From Anaeramoeba flamelloides (lineage: Eukaryota > Metamonada > Anaeramoebidae): a stretch of DNA of 64,000 bases. Under the pieces are notes generated by a model. It made no database searches and had not been told where the DNA came from. It saw only the letters and a program-made list of their open reading frames with translations. The stretch's first letter is position 1, and each line of letters opens with the position of its first letter. The position numbers were made by a program, and so were the translations under genes. The stretch is taken from assembly GCA_027625915.1 (NCBI GenBank), contig JANTQA010000057.1:6634001-6698000 (forward strand). The letters are read 5' to 3'. Below, piece after piece: positions 62,559-64,000 of this stretch.

Positions 62559-63109
62559 GCTTTTGATTTAGTTGTATAAAAATAAAAAGAAAAAAAATCA
62601 AAATTTTTGATCCTTTTGAACAGAGCAATTCAATAAATAGCTGGTTTGTTTCCAAATAAAGAATTACATTCAAACCCTTTATTATTTCAAATAGAATCCT
62701 TCTTACCTGATGTCTTTAATTTGTTAGTTAAGTCGGATTTTTTGATTACAAACCAGCACAAAGCAAACAATTTTTTTTTTCATTTTTTTCTTTATTTTTA
62801 TATTTTTTTTGTTCTTCAAATTGTGTTTTTGAGATTACGTAAGATTTCAACAAACTAAATTAATAGTTTCAAATTTGTAGAATTGTATCGCTTGTTCTCT
62901 GATCAACAAAACAAAAAACCCTCTTCACACAAAAAGATCTTATATTTAAACTCCTTCGGTTGTAACGATTAATAAAACAAAACAATTAATATCTAGCTGT
63001 TAAATAATTGATAATGAAAACAATTAATTTACAATTCGTTGTTATAGACTACAATTATAAGCTACATCCAAAATACTTTTATCAGAGATCAACAAAATCT
63101 AGCACAAGC

Positions 63110-63340
63110 TGTTATACTGTTAATTGCCAAATAAAAAGATCAAAATTTTCATTCAGCTTTCCAAAATAATCACATTTTCAAGAATTCAAAGAAGTCATCA
63201 AATATCCCAATTCTAAAAGGAGAAATTAAGAATTTAAACTTGTTTTACACAATTAAAAAATTTGAAATTTAACAGGATAATTAAATCTTTTTTTTGGAAA
63301 GCTGAATGAAAAGTTTGTTTAATTTATTTTTCAACAAATA
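63110..63340 (+). repeat. Dispersed repeat R5, copy 2, with a 166-bp inverted-repeat core
   Basis: The core 63147-63312 is bounded by TTTTCATTCAGCTTTCCAAA and its inverse TTTGGAAAGCTGAATGAAAA. Similarity to 58634-58875 extends beyond the core on both sides. A right-end fragment also lies at 4320-4372. Confidence 0.75.
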
Positions 63341-63570
63341 GTTAACTGTAAAATTCGAAAAAATATCAAAAAAATTTTTGGTTCGTTTTTTATTTTTTTA
63401 AATTGAAAATCAGGATAACATATTTTCAACACATTTCATTTCAAAGAATATTCAAAAAGCCAACTTTTTTTTATCTGTTTTTTGAATTTAAACCACAAAA
63501 TTCTTTCTCCAAAAAGAGTTAAAACAATTTAAAAATGAAATTTACCATTCGCAAGTATGAAAAAATAAAA

Positions 63571-63769
63571 TACAGTCAGTTCCACTTTTAAGACACAAAC
63601 TTTGAAAGAAATTTAAGGCACAAAATAATTCCAAATTAAGGCACAAAATTCAAATTTTAGTAAAATAATTTATGTAAAAAAAATTCCAAAAAATGTACTT
63701 TAATTTGAGATTTTTCTGTGGATAAAATTTGACTGAAAGTTTTGCGTTCTAAAAGTGGTACTGGCTGTA
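63571..63769. mobile_element. MITE M1, copy 3 (199 bp)
   Basis: It starts TACAGTCAGTTCCACTTTTA and ends TACTGGCTGTA, with TA at both borders. The whole length can fold back on itself. It aligns to 1505-1702 and to the reconstituted 47409-48295 copy. Confidence 0.85.
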
Positions 63770-64000
63770 TAAGAATTCCAAGTTAGACAAAAAATTATAC
63801 TTCAATTATCATTCCATCTTTATTAATAGAGTTTATTCACAATATAATCAACATTTCAGTTTTTAAAAATCTTGAGGCTGTTGTATTTATTGTTATTAGT
63901 AGTACTACAATTTTAAAAATCTCGGGTAGAGGAAATAAGGTCTATTTTGGTGTAAAAAATTTTTAAATGGATGTGACAATGAATTTTTCTGTTAAATTCA

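Larger units (their letters stand above)
62559..64000. other. Terminal intergenic region with R5 copy 2 and MITE M1
   Basis: No gene is supported beyond the two listed repeats. The frame at 62646-62858 is A/T-driven, ends in a Phe-rich stretch and lacks splice support. Confidence 0.5.

Overview
The window is nuclear DNA from a very A+T-rich protist. The evidence is spliceosomal introns in every recognised gene, long A/T homopolymers, AAT microsatellites read as Asn runs, a cytosolic-type ribosomal protein uS8 (RPS15A), a Rab GTPase and a giant BEACH-WD40 protein. The Asn-rich proteins, RCC1-like family and NRF6-type acyltransferase fit a free-living amoeboid lineage. An Anaeramoeba-like metamonad is my best guess, but this is recall of protein style, not a search, and Dictyostelium-like amoebozoans are not excluded. 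All seven well-supported genes end in TAA.

Layout. 1-4.6 kb: a decayed RCC1-like gene (minus) among nested repeats. 4.6-10.2 kb: an NRF6-type membrane acyltransferase (plus) split by a 3.5 kb intron. 10.2-13.7 kb: intergenic with one repeat. 13.7-14.3 kb: RPS15A (minus). 14.3-20.0 kb: gene-poor low-complexity DNA. 20.0-24.3 kb: a 1,432-residue protein that I read as a chain of about nine PH-like modules. 24.3-27.3 kb: repeats, including a long foldback. 27.3-41.9 kb: a BEACH-WD40 protein of about 3,820 residues with a 2.8 kb intron inside the BEACH domain. 44.4-51.0 kb: a Rab5/Rab22-like GTPase (minus) with a 10-nt microexon and a 5.6 kb intron full of repeats. 51-56 kb: a repeat mosaic. 56.8-57.6 kb: an unknown three-exon protein (minus). 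62.0-62.6 kb: an unknown two-exon basic/acidic protein (plus). The rest is repeats and simple sequence.

The genes form no operon or pathway. Rab5-like GTPase, BEACH protein and PH-like protein would all fit membrane traffic, but their proximity may be chance. Two patterns stand out. First, the three very long introns (3,545, 2,821 and 5,636 bp) all start with GTTTG, while the other eleven are 76-190 bp. Second, the non-coding DNA holds several families of short terminal-inverted-repeat elements. One TTAA-targeting family has inserted into a TA-targeting MITE and, elsewhere, into another repeat whose uninterrupted paralogue lies in the same window. Exon models were drawn by eye from frame, phase and homology, with no transcript data.
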